From NCBI RefSeq assembly GCF_017599345.1, contig NZ_JAGFVL010000023.1:1-64000 (forward strand): 64,000 bases of DNA. The letters run 5' to 3'. This stretch comes from Gracilibacillus suaedae (GTDB taxonomy: Bacteria; Bacillota; Bacilli; Bacillales; Amphibacillaceae). Positions 58,065 through 64,000 of the stretch are shown in pieces. The notes under the pieces are model-generated. The model worked only from the letters and a program-made list of their open reading frames with translations, was not told the origin of the DNA and searched no databases. How positions within the stretch are numbered: the stretch's first letter is position 1; each line of letters starts with the position of its first letter. The position numbers were made by a program, and so were the translations under genes.

Positions 58065-59305
58065 AGCAAAAAATCAAAGGCGTAGTCATGGAGGTTCAAG
58101 AACACCAGATTGTTCTAATGTGTGATGATGGTACATTTTGTAATGTTCCTCATGATCAACATGACATTCCAGCTATTGGTGAGTATGTTACATATCGAGT
58201 AAAGAAATCCCCTTTACTGTTAGGAAATAGAAAGCAAGTATTACCATTAGTAGCTCTAGCTGCAATATTACTGTTTGCGATTATGAGTGTTTCTCTTTTT
58301 CAACCGCAACAACCAGCTTATCTGCTTGCTGTGGATATTAATCCAAGTATGGAAATATCACTGGACGAAGATTTACATGTGATAGATATAACTGGATTAA
58401 ATGAAGACGCAAACCTTGTCATGAAAGGATTGGACGTGAAAGGTAAAGATATCGAAAAGGTGATTAATGAGATCGTTGTTCGACTAAAAAATGATAAATA
58501 TTTATCCGCTGATACGCCTGCCATCATTACTGCGACGTGGATTGAGTTACAGGACCATTCCATATCAAATGATTCACGTTCAGTAGAAGAAATATTCAAT
58601 CATTCTCTTGGGGAGAATCATGTTGAAGCAGAAATGGAAGTTTATGTTGAAAATGAACATTATTATAAGAAGGCAAAAGAGGTTGACCTGTCCGTCAATT
58701 CTTATCGAATGTACCAAGAAATGAGTAACGGCGAAGAGGAAGTTGATATCAAAGATGTTCAAAATAAGTCGTTAAAAGAACTTCGGCAAATCGCTGAAAA
58801 AGAAGCTGAAAAGGCTAGTGAAAGCAAAAACTCAGAACGCGCTAAGTCATCACCTTCCCCAGATAAAGAGGAAGCATCCAAAAATAAAAAAGAGGAAACC
58901 GAAAACTCATCGTCAAAGCACAATTCTAGTATAAGTGTTCCAAAAAAAGGGCAGACAAAACAGCCTAAAAAAGAGAAGAACGGTGAAGGAAACAAGCAAA
59001 ATGACGAGCAAGCTCCATCTAAGGAAGAAAAGCATAATAGTGATAAAGAACGTAATAATGAAAAATCTGCACCTAAAAAATCGAATCCACCATCAAATGA
59101 TCAAAATAAGGAAAAGAAAATGGAGAAGCCTCCATCAAATGAAAAACCTGAAAAAAAGCCCGATAATCAAGAGCAAAGTGATCCTAAACCACCAATGAAT
59201 GCTGAGGAAAAAGCAGCAGATAAAGGCAAACAAGAAGAAAAATCAACTGAGAAAGTCCCTAAAGATCAAGGTAAAGGGAATGATAGTAACAAGAGGGAAG
59301 ATTAA
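58061..59305 (+). CDS. rsgI: Anti-sigma-I factor RsgI (414 aa)
   Basis: Membrane anti-sigma factor for SigI. Cytoplasmic anti-sigma domain about 1-50, one membrane span about 59-80, then an extracellular domain starting AYLLAVDINPSMEISL (NPS at 94-96, the region where RsgI proteins are reported to self-cleave between Asn and Pro). The last 150 residues are a Lys/Glu/Pro/Ser-rich disordered tail without any carbohydrate-binding domain. Start is GTG within the sigI stop, after a strong GGGGGG-AG site. Confidence 0.92.
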   Translation: MKQKIKGVVMEVQEHQIVLMCDDGTFCNVPHDQHDIPAIGEYVTYRVKKSPLLLGNRKQVLPLVALAAILLFAIMSVSLFQPQQPAYLLAVDINPSMEISLDEDLHVIDITGLNEDANLVMKGLDVKGKDIEKVINEIVVRLKNDKYLSADTPAIITATWIELQDHSISNDSRSVEEIFNHSLGENHVEAEMEVYVENEHYYKKAKEVDLSVNSYRMYQEMSNGEEEVDIKDVQNKSLKELRQIAEKEAEKASESKNSERAKSSPSPDKEEASKNKKEETENSSSKHNSSISVPKKGQTKQPKKEKNGEGNKQNDEQAPSKEEKHNSDKERNNEKSAPKKSNPPSNDQNKEKKMEKPPSNEKPEKKPDNQEQSDPKPPMNAEEKAADKGKQEEKSTEKVPKDQGKGNDSNKRED

Positions 59306-59360
59306 TTATATCAGAATAGATTATCATTAAGGAATGAAATAGAAGAACTTGCTTTACGAC

Positions 59361-59389
59361 AAAACACGAACATCAAGTTCGTGTTTTTT
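59361..59389 (+). terminator. Terminator after rsgI
   Basis: AAAACACGAAC (59361-59371) pairs with GTTCGTGTTTT (59377-59387), followed by TT. Its arms match the terminator at 20915-20948. Confidence 0.87.
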
Positions 59390-59410
59390 AGTCGTTGTAT
59401 AAGTATTTCT

Positions 59411-59549
59411 GTTCCATGGATAAGTTTCATTGTTCCGGGGATAAAGGCATATATCCCCGGAACAAAACGGGATATCCAAGGAAGAGCGAGAGATATCCCC
59501 GGAACAAAACGAAATATCCAGGGAAGAGAACCAGCTATCCACGGAAGAG
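59411..59549. repeat. 21-bp-period repeat, inverted array (2 + 5 units)
   Basis: Two forward units (GTTCC..GGATAA at 59411 and 59432) face five reverse units starting at 59451, 59472, 59493, 59514 and 59535 (ATATCCNNGGAA). All within-orientation spacings are exactly 21 bases. The unit is the same as at 39236. The array lies between convergent rsgI and the EAL gene. Because 21 is divisible by 3, long reading frames with heptad repeats appear on the minus strand; I treat these as artefacts. Confidence 0.78.
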
Positions 59550-59569
59550 TGGTAATTGATTCATTCTGT

Positions 59570-60343
59570 TTACTTCGCTGCAAAGCCGTTATCTTTAGAA
59601 TCATCCATTTCATATTTTCTGATTACTTCTAATGGTTCTGGGCGAGCTAATAAAAACCCCTGAACAGTAGAGACGCCAATTGCTTTTGCCATCTCTAAAT
59701 CTTCCATAATTTCAATGCCTTCCAGCACAAATTTGGTATCCGTGTTTAAACAATAAGTTACAATCGACTTTACCATTTCCTGTTTTCGACTTGACTTTGC
59801 TAGATGCTTGGCAAAATATCGATCCATTTTAACAAAATCGGGTTGCAATTCAACAATTGCCTGAAGGGAGGAAACTCCTTTCCCGACATCGTCTATGGCA
59901 ATCAAATAGCCTTCTGCCTGTAACTCATTCACTGTCTTGCTAAAATAATCAACGCTTTCAATGATTTCGGATTCGTTAATTTCAATCATAATTTGATTCG
60001 CGGTCAGTGTTGTTTCTTCTAATACTTTATTCAATTGACCTAAAAAATCAGGATCAGCTAGGTTAGAAGGAAAAACATTGATCAGAACTTTTTTATTGTT
60101 ATATGTACACTGATTAATCTTATCATATGAATGAAGCGCTTTTTTTATCGAGCGCATTTCTAACTCAAAAAATCTATTGGTATGGCTTGCTTTTTCGAAG
60201 AGAATTTCGGGATTCGTAAATAAATCAGTCCTCAATAATGCTTCATATCCAATAGGAGTTAAAGTATGCAAGTCATAGAGCGCTTGGAAATGGTGCTCAA
60301 ATTTCTCGTTAACAATTAAATCATTGATTTTTGCAATAGACAT
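59570..60343 (-). CDS. EAL-domain c-di-GMP phosphodiesterase (257 aa)
   Basis: Single-domain cytoplasmic EAL protein that should hydrolyse c-di-GMP to pGpG. The substrate and metal motifs are present: YEALLR, INVFPSNL, IEINESE, AIDDVGKGVSSL, VKMDR, EGIE and VQGFLLARP, so activity is expected. No sensor domain or membrane span. ATG 60343 is chosen, 7 bases after GGGGAGGA; the longer frame contains that site. It lies 190 bases downstream of the biofilm operon on the same strand and separated from it by a terminator. Confidence 0.9.
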   Translation of the reverse strand: MSIAKINDLIVNEKFEHHFQALYDLHTLTPIGYEALLRTDLFTNPEILFEKASHTNRFFELEMRSIKKALHSYDKINQCTYNNKKVLINVFPSNLADPDFLGQLNKVLEETTLTANQIMIEINESEIIESVDYFSKTVNELQAEGYLIAIDDVGKGVSSLQAIVELQPDFVKMDRYFAKHLAKSSRKQEMVKSIVTYCLNTDTKFVLEGIEIMEDLEMAKAIGVSTVQGFLLARPEPLEVIRKYEMDDSKDNGFAAK

Positions 60344-60509
60344 CCGTCCATCCTCCCCGAACACACCAAATGATGTCATTACTGTTGATCATAAAGTCTA
60401 ATATACACACCTGTTACAATGTACCTATCATTTTACAACAATATCTATTTATTTTCTATACTATTTTCAGATTTCTTTGGCTAACTATCTCACACTTTCT
60501 TAACACGCC

Positions 60510-60539
60510 AAAAAAAGAATAGGTGATAGAACCTATTCT
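60510..60539 (-). terminator. Terminator at end of biofilm operon
   Basis: AGAATAGGT (60516-60524) pairs with ACCTATTCT (60531-60539), and on the minus strand a run of seven T follows. The stem includes the stop codon of the anchored TasA-like gene. Confidence 0.85.
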
Positions 60540-61168
60540 CCAGCAAATTTATTCCTTTTATGAGAGAGTAAGATAAGTGATCCTACCAATAATAGAGCTC
60601 CACCAATTAATAGGATGTTAAACATAACCGTAGCAGTGCTTGGAAGTGATGAGCCACTTGTTGGTTGACTATCAGTAGCGATCGGAAAGCTAGATGTTTC
60701 GCTCTCGGTGTCATCGAAAGCTGTCACAATAATTTCTGCGGTCGTCGTTAATCCCTGATATTCATTTCCTGATTCAGGTGGAAAGGTCAGAGTAAAATCT
60801 AGCTTTTCTTCGCTATTAGTTTGTAAAGGCAAATCAGCTAGTAATGAAAAATTGGCTAATTTATTATCAAATAAAACATGATCACCCTGTATGATTTCCA
60901 ATGACAATTGATTATAGAGCATCTCTGACCCATCTATATAACGAACATCAATATCATAGGTAATGTCGTGATCTGTTTGATTACTGATTGTGATTTCACG
61001 TTCAGCCCAATCACCGGGTTTAAGATTATCCAGATTAAACAAATTACCATTTTCACTGAATGTACCATCTAGATCGATAATATTAGTATTATTAGTTGCC
61101 TGTAGAATCGGAACGAATAATAGGAAAAACAGGAGGATAGCACTGAAAATTATTTTCGATTTGCCCAA
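60533..61168 (-). CDS. TasA/CalY-like protein with LPSTA wall-anchor signal (211 aa)
   Basis: Secreted protein with a signal peptide (about 1-25) and a TasA-like beta domain (about 30-150). The block NLDNLKPGDWAEREITISNQ aligns with NLKPGDWMNRSFELINDGS in TasA of the same operon. A Ser/Thr linker leads to LPSTA (175-179), a membrane span and the HKRNK tail, so it should be joined to peptidoglycan by the class D sortase at 30428. Start is TTG. A 200-base gap separates it from sipW. Probable wall anchor or nucleator for TasA fibres (inference). Confidence 0.82.
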   Translation of the reverse strand: MGKSKIIFSAILLFFLLFVPILQATNNTNIIDLDGTFSENGNLFNLDNLKPGDWAEREITISNQTDHDITYDIDVRYIDGSEMLYNQLSLEIIQGDHVLFDNKLANFSLLADLPLQTNSEEKLDFTLTFPPESGNEYQGLTTTAEIIVTAFDDTESETSSFPIATDSQPTSGSSLPSTATVMFNILLIGGALLLVGSLILLSHKRNKFAGE

Positions 61169-61371
61169 TTTAATTCACCCGCCTTTTAAAAGGAGCTATA
61201 CGAAAGGAGCATATAGCGTAAGTTTTCTAAGTTTCTTAATCGTTTGTAATTTCCTTATTTCAATCTTCCTAGTAACACAAGGATAAGTTTAGGGATATAA
61301 CAGACACTAACATTCTGATAAATTTCGCTAATGATCAGTGGAGGAGGTCAAAACTCTCACTTTATAAAGTA

Positions 61372-61968
61372 TTACTTCTGCTCAATTGTTTCCTTGACTT
61401 TGGTCTCTGCAGATTGTTTGACTTCTAATCGAGATATCACTTGCCAGATAGTAAATGCTGCGTAACCTAGTAGTAAAATGCCAGGTACGATTAATAAAAG
61501 TGCACTGCCCGCTTGTGAATGAGCAAAATTGACGACATATCCCACATAAGGGATGGTAAACCCTTTATATTCGGCTACAACATTATCAGACAGAACTGGG
61601 CTTGAATCAGGTGCGTTATTGTTATCGCCTTTTGTTTCATACATGATATTCTCACCGCTTTGAGTGACATCGACAACACGGTGGGTGATCAAATTTTCGT
61701 CCTCGTTTATAAAGGTAATGACATCCCCTTCATTAAACCTTGTCATATCACCACCTGGTTTTACGGCAATGATCGATCCAGTTTGAATGTCGGGTTCCAT
61801 TGATCCTGATAGCACGGCTTTAAGCTGGTATCCCATAATTTCCGGTTCGCCACCTGAGGCTTTTGATGAGATCGTGATAAACACGGTAAATACTAATGTT
61901 ATAAAAAGTACAGTGGTAATAAGTAAGCTAACCAAACGTCTAATTTTTTTCCATATGTTTATTTTCAT
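61372..61968 (-). CDS. sipW: Signal peptidase I, SipW type (198 aa)
   Basis: ER-type signal peptidase dedicated to TasA and TapA. An N-terminal membrane span (about 12-33), catalytic Ser in VLSGSMEP and His in ITHRVVDV (Ser-His type instead of Ser-Lys), YETKGDNNNAPD, and a second span near 155-180. Its ATG overlaps the tapA stop (ATGA), so it is coupled to tapA. Confidence 0.95.
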   Translation of the reverse strand: MKINIWKKIRRLVSLLITTVLFITLVFTVFITISSKASGGEPEIMGYQLKAVLSGSMEPDIQTGSIIAVKPGGDMTRFNEGDVITFINEDENLITHRVVDVTQSGENIMYETKGDNNNAPDSSPVLSDNVVAEYKGFTIPYVGYVVNFAHSQAGSALLLIVPGILLLGYAAFTIWQVISRLEVKQSAETKVKETIEQK

Positions 61969-62867
61969 TCTTGTTCACCTTCTTTTTCAGTTTGAGAATT
62001 TTCTTGTTCTTCTGCATCAACAGTTTTTTCTTTTTCTATTTTTTTAGTTTTCATTTGCTTAGGTTTGTCAGTTGATCCCTTATCAGGCTCACTTAAAATT
62101 GCTTGTTTATCTTCTTGCTCAGGTTTCGTTGTTTCCTTTTCATTATCCGATGGTTTCTCCAACTTATCTGATTTATCTTCTGCTTCTTTGGTTGATTGCT
62201 CTTTATTCTGTTCATCACTATTTTTTTCTGGCGCCTCTTTGGTTTCTTCTGATTCTTCTAAATCCTCTTCATTTGATTCATTATCTAGATCTTCCTCCTC
62301 TAATGAATTTACCTTATCAGCTTGTTTTTCTTTCTCTTTCTGTTTATCTTTCTCCGGACATTTCACTTTTATCTTTTCGCTCCAAATAGCTTTCTCTGAT
62401 TCCCCTTCATAATCAGGGCGCTGATAGGCTTTTACTACATAAAACCCCTCTTTTTCGGCTTGATAAGATATCGTGGTAACTTCCCCAGCTTGCATAGCGT
62501 CTAATGTACCTTCTGATATTTTTTTACCATTTTTTGGATTGCTGTTCTCGGTATAAAAGATTTCATAGTTGGTTGGGCCGATCATGCTGTAACCATTGTT
62601 TTTAATTTCTGCTGAAAATCCTACCGGAGGACAAGCACCATTTAGATTTTGATTTCCTTTTCCAACAAAAAGCAACTCACTTCCGTCCCACCACGACCCA
62701 GTCGGTATCGAAATATTTACTGCATTCGAATGATTAAAAAAAGCACTAGTATTGGAGGTCAGTTGAGATATAGAGAATAAAGCGGCATATAAAATAAATA
62801 ATATTTGCACCACTTTGCTTACCTTTTTATATTTCTTTCGATATTTCATGATTCGTGTACTTCTCAT
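61965..62867 (-). CDS. tapA: TasA fibre assembly/anchoring protein TapA (300 aa)
   Basis: Minor fibre component needed for TasA assembly. The N-terminus (about 1-45) is a long signal/hydrophobic region (VVQILFILYAALFSISQL) followed by TSAFFNH. The TapA domain (about 50-170) contains GSWWDGSELLFVGKGNQNL and two Cys near 78 and 170. The remaining 130 residues are a highly charged Glu/Lys repeat tail, longer than in B. subtilis. ATG 62867 has GGAGGA 6 bases upstream. Confidence 0.9.
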   Translation of the reverse strand: MRSTRIMKYRKKYKKVSKVVQILFILYAALFSISQLTSNTSAFFNHSNAVNISIPTGSWWDGSELLFVGKGNQNLNGACPPVGFSAEIKNNGYSMIGPTNYEIFYTENSNPKNGKKISEGTLDAMQAGEVTTISYQAEKEGFYVVKAYQRPDYEGESEKAIWSEKIKVKCPEKDKQKEKEKQADKVNSLEEEDLDNESNEEDLEESEETKEAPEKNSDEQNKEQSTKEAEDKSDKLEKPSDNEKETTKPEQEDKQAILSEPDKGSTDKPKQMKTKKIEKEKTVDAEEQENSQTEKEGEQE

Positions 62868-62941
62868 AGCCATTCCTCCATCTTGGAAAAGATTTATTTA
62901 CTTTCGTAAACATACAAACTGGCTATACATTTACGGTAATA

Positions 62942-62980
62942 AATAAAAGGTTGGAAAGATGAGGGGAATCTCATCTTTCC
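62942..62980 (-). terminator. Intercistronic stem-loop between tasA and tapA
   Basis: A perfect 11-bp stem GGAAAGATGAG (62953-62963) with CTCATCTTTCC (62970-62980); on the minus strand it is followed by AACCTTTTATTT. It lies 7 bases after the tasA stop and probably ends most transcripts, giving TasA in excess over TapA and SipW. Confidence 0.75.
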
Positions 62981-62987
62981 AGAAAAA

Positions 62988-63599
62988 TTATCTAGCTTCG
63001 CCTGCTTCTTGGTTAGCTGTGAATGTCCATTCAAGTTCTAATGAGTCACCTTGGAATTCGTTTTGGTCCTCGCCATTATCAACAAACTCGAATTGAACGT
63101 AAAGGGTGTCACTATCCCCAGCTTCTAATCCACCTCTTTCTTCAATCCATGGTACAAAGACATTATTTGCTACTGTGTCAGGAGACATATCTTTTAGTTC
63201 GGAAAGAGTCGTAAAGAATACGATCTGATCAGGAGATACAGGGCCTAAAGTAGTTTTATCAGCATTCCAGAAGAAATTAACACGAATGTGATCACCGAAA
63301 TCCTCTACATTGTTGCCATTTGCATCAGTTACTGTATAATCCGTGTCAAGAAGCACCTCTGAAATATCTAATGAACCATCATTAATAAGCTCAAAAGAAC
63401 GGTTCATCCAATCACCTGGCTTTAGATTGTCTACATCGATAATAGTAGTAGGATCAACTGATAAATCTAATGTACCTGCTGCGAATGTATTGTTCGTAAC
63501 TTCAGTATCATTGAAATACGCATATGTACCTCCTCCCACTAACGCAAGACCAAGTGCCGCTGACGCCACGCCCATACCTAATTTCTTTTTTAAAGACAT
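62988..63599 (-). CDS. tasA: Biofilm matrix fibre protein TasA (203 aa)
   Basis: Major amyloid-like fibre subunit, TasA/camelysin family. The N-terminus KKKLGMGVASAALGLALVGG followed by GTYAYFNDTEVTNNTFAAGT is the SipW-processed signal and mature start. The domain continues to about 195 with NLKPGDWMNRSFELINDG and FFWNADKTTLG. ATG 63599 follows AAAGGAGGA; a longer frame exists upstream but lacks a ribosome site. In B. subtilis tasA is last in its operon; here it is first and followed by a stem-loop. Confidence 0.94.
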   Translation of the reverse strand: MSLKKKLGMGVASAALGLALVGGGTYAYFNDTEVTNNTFAAGTLDLSVDPTTIIDVDNLKPGDWMNRSFELINDGSLDISEVLLDTDYTVTDANGNNVEDFGDHIRVNFFWNADKTTLGPVSPDQIVFFTTLSELKDMSPDTVANNVFVPWIEERGGLEAGDSDTLYVQFEFVDNGEDQNEFQGDSLELEWTFTANQEAGEAR

Positions 63600-63622
63600 A
63601 AATGATTCCTCCTTTGTTTTTT

Positions 63623-63638
63623 GTTCTTTATTAAGAAC
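63623..63638. promoter_or_regulatory. Candidate SinR operator at tasA
   Basis: The 16-bp palindrome GTTCTTTATTAAGAAC has the same half-site spacing as the SinR site described in B. subtilis (GTTCTC, 4 bases, GAGAAC), and its left arm GTTCTTT is an exact match to the GTTCTYT heptamer. It sits 10 bases downstream of the probable tasA -10 and 24 bases before the start codon, well placed for repression. Confidence 0.7.
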
Positions 63639-63647
63639 TACAAGTGC

Positions 63648-63676
63648 ATTGTACATCGAGATATACTTTTTTAAAA
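63648..63676 (-). promoter_or_regulatory. Probable tasA promoter
   Basis: TACAAT reads on the minus strand at 63648-63653, with only a weak TTTTAA at the -35 position (63671-63676). The start of transcription would fall in or next to the SinR palindrome. Confidence 0.45.
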
Positions 63677-63774
63677 GTCCGAAAAAAGGGTAAAACGGGC
63701 CTTTATGATCGTTATAAAGAACTAATGCTTTAAAATGCTTTGAATTTCAACAAGTTTTAAAGTATTTTATTAAT

Positions 63775-63798
63775 AGCTGTTCTTCAGAAAGAACAGCT
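63775..63798. other. Palindromic hairpin upstream of tasA
   Basis: AGCTGTTCTT (63775-63784) and AAGAACAGCT (63789-63798) form a 10-bp stem with a 4-base loop. It contains GTTCTT/AAGAAC arms and could be a second SinR-type site or a structural hairpin; there is no T run. Confidence 0.4.
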
Positions 63799-63804
63799 GA
63801 CGCT

Positions 63805-63839
63805 AAAAACAGACATGCTATGCAACATGTCTGCTTTTT
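63805..63839. terminator. Terminator of the gene entering from the right edge
   Basis: CAGACATG (63810-63817) pairs with CATGTCTG (63826-63833), flanked by AAAAA and TTTTT, so it can work on both strands. It lies just after the stop of the minus-strand gene at the window end. Confidence 0.82.
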
Positions 63840-63841
63840 CT

Positions 63842-64000
63842 TTAATGTCGTTTATTTAACCAAAGAACACCGGATTTTGCCAAGCGTGGTAAAAGTCCTG
63901 TTACTGGCTGACGGTACATATTTCCGAACCCGTCTGATTTACCTAATGAACCGAGCTGCCCTTTCAGTTTAATTTCACGAGGTTTACGTGGTTCATTGCC
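63842..64000 (-). CDS. C-terminal end of an oxidoreductase-like protein (partial, 52 aa)
   Basis: An open minus-strand frame enters from the right edge and stops at TAA 63842-63844. The visible end contains LKGQLGSLGKSDGFGNMYR and GLLPRLAKSGVLW. The SLGKxxGxG pattern recalls the C-terminal part of type II NADH dehydrogenase-like flavoproteins, but the fragment is too short for a firm call. The terminator right after it supports a real gene end. Confidence 0.5.
   Translation of the reverse strand, partial: GNEPRKPREIKLKGQLGSLGKSDGFGNMYRQPVTGLLPRLAKSGVLWLNKRH

Noticed and set aside
59311-59613. Minus-strand frame of about 100 codons with heptad repeats (LPWIS/VPGIS)
   Set aside because: It is produced by the 21-bp repeat array, which is divisible by 3. 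There is no ribosome site, and the frame crosses a terminator and the EAL gene end.
63600-63656. Upstream extension of tasA by 19 codons
   Set aside because: It would run through the ribosome site and SinR palindrome and would bury the signal peptide.
1-64000. tRNA, rRNA genes, complete insertion sequences or prophage genes
   Set aside because: None were recognised: no rRNA-like stretches, transposase motifs or integrase/capsid families.

Overview
This is low-GC DNA from a Gram-positive endospore-former type genome of the Bacillaceae. The order degS-degU-degV-comFA-comFC-yvyF-flgM-flgN-flgK-flgL-yviE-fliW-csrA-hag is the Bacillus subtilis order, and sinR, sigI-rsgI, tasA-tapA-sipW and pxpBCA are all Bacillus families. 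Many proteins are acidic and Glu/Asp rich, which would fit a halotolerant genus such as Gracilibacillus or Oceanobacillus; the genus is inference only.

Layout. (1) 1-16377: an arabinose-polymer locus. A sugar ABC transporter of the YtfR-YtfT-YjfF type (one ATPase, two permeases, no binding protein in view) is followed by three large secreted GH43 proteins, two of which end in LPxTA cell-wall sorting signals. (2) 16499-18859 (minus): 5-oxoprolinase pxpB-pxpC-pxpA. (3) 19159-22871: two tandem paralogous chemoreceptors, then a 760-bp non-coding repeat island. (4) 23624-28233: an aromatic-acid-exporter-like membrane protein, an IDEAL-domain protein, an atypical SDR, a Gfo/Idh/MocA oxidoreductase and a NERD protein. 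(5) 28352-31644: lipoprotein PBP (pbpC-like), class D sortase and sinR. (6) 31645-32449: a decayed VanZ gene and a 48-codon gene. (7) 32450-39195: yvyE, degSU, degV, comFA, comFC, yvyF. (8) 39376-45102: sigma-D controlled late flagellar genes with CsrA-FliW-Hag control. (9) 45226-52859: a flagellin glycosylation island (Maf, NeuB, NeuC, NeuA, a beta-propeller protein and a sulfotransferase-like protein). (10) 53096-59305: a small ORF, surface lipoproteins, a YiiX-like hydrolase, a c-di-GMP-I riboswitch and sigI-rsgI. (11) 59570-63638 (minus): an EAL phosphodiesterase and a biofilm-fibre operon tasA-tapA-sipW plus a TasA-like protein with its own LPSTA wall anchor. (12) 63842-64000: the end of a further minus-strand gene.

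How it fits together. The window carries much of a motility-to-biofilm switch: flagellin and its regulators, chemoreceptors, DegSU, SinR, c-di-GMP sensing (riboswitch) and degradation (EAL), and the TasA amyloid operon with a SinR-type inverted repeat at its promoter. The class D sortase next to sinR has three visible substrates with the signature LPxTAT..FN..L.G: two GH43 enzymes and the TasA-like protein. I infer that one sortase fastens both the polysaccharide-degrading machinery and a biofilm-fibre anchor to the wall.

Intergenic DNA is unusually rich in repeats. Four loci carry arrays with an exact 21-bp period, two distant loci carry the same folded element with covarying stems, and a 239-bp element with inverted ends supplies the last codons and stop of degV.
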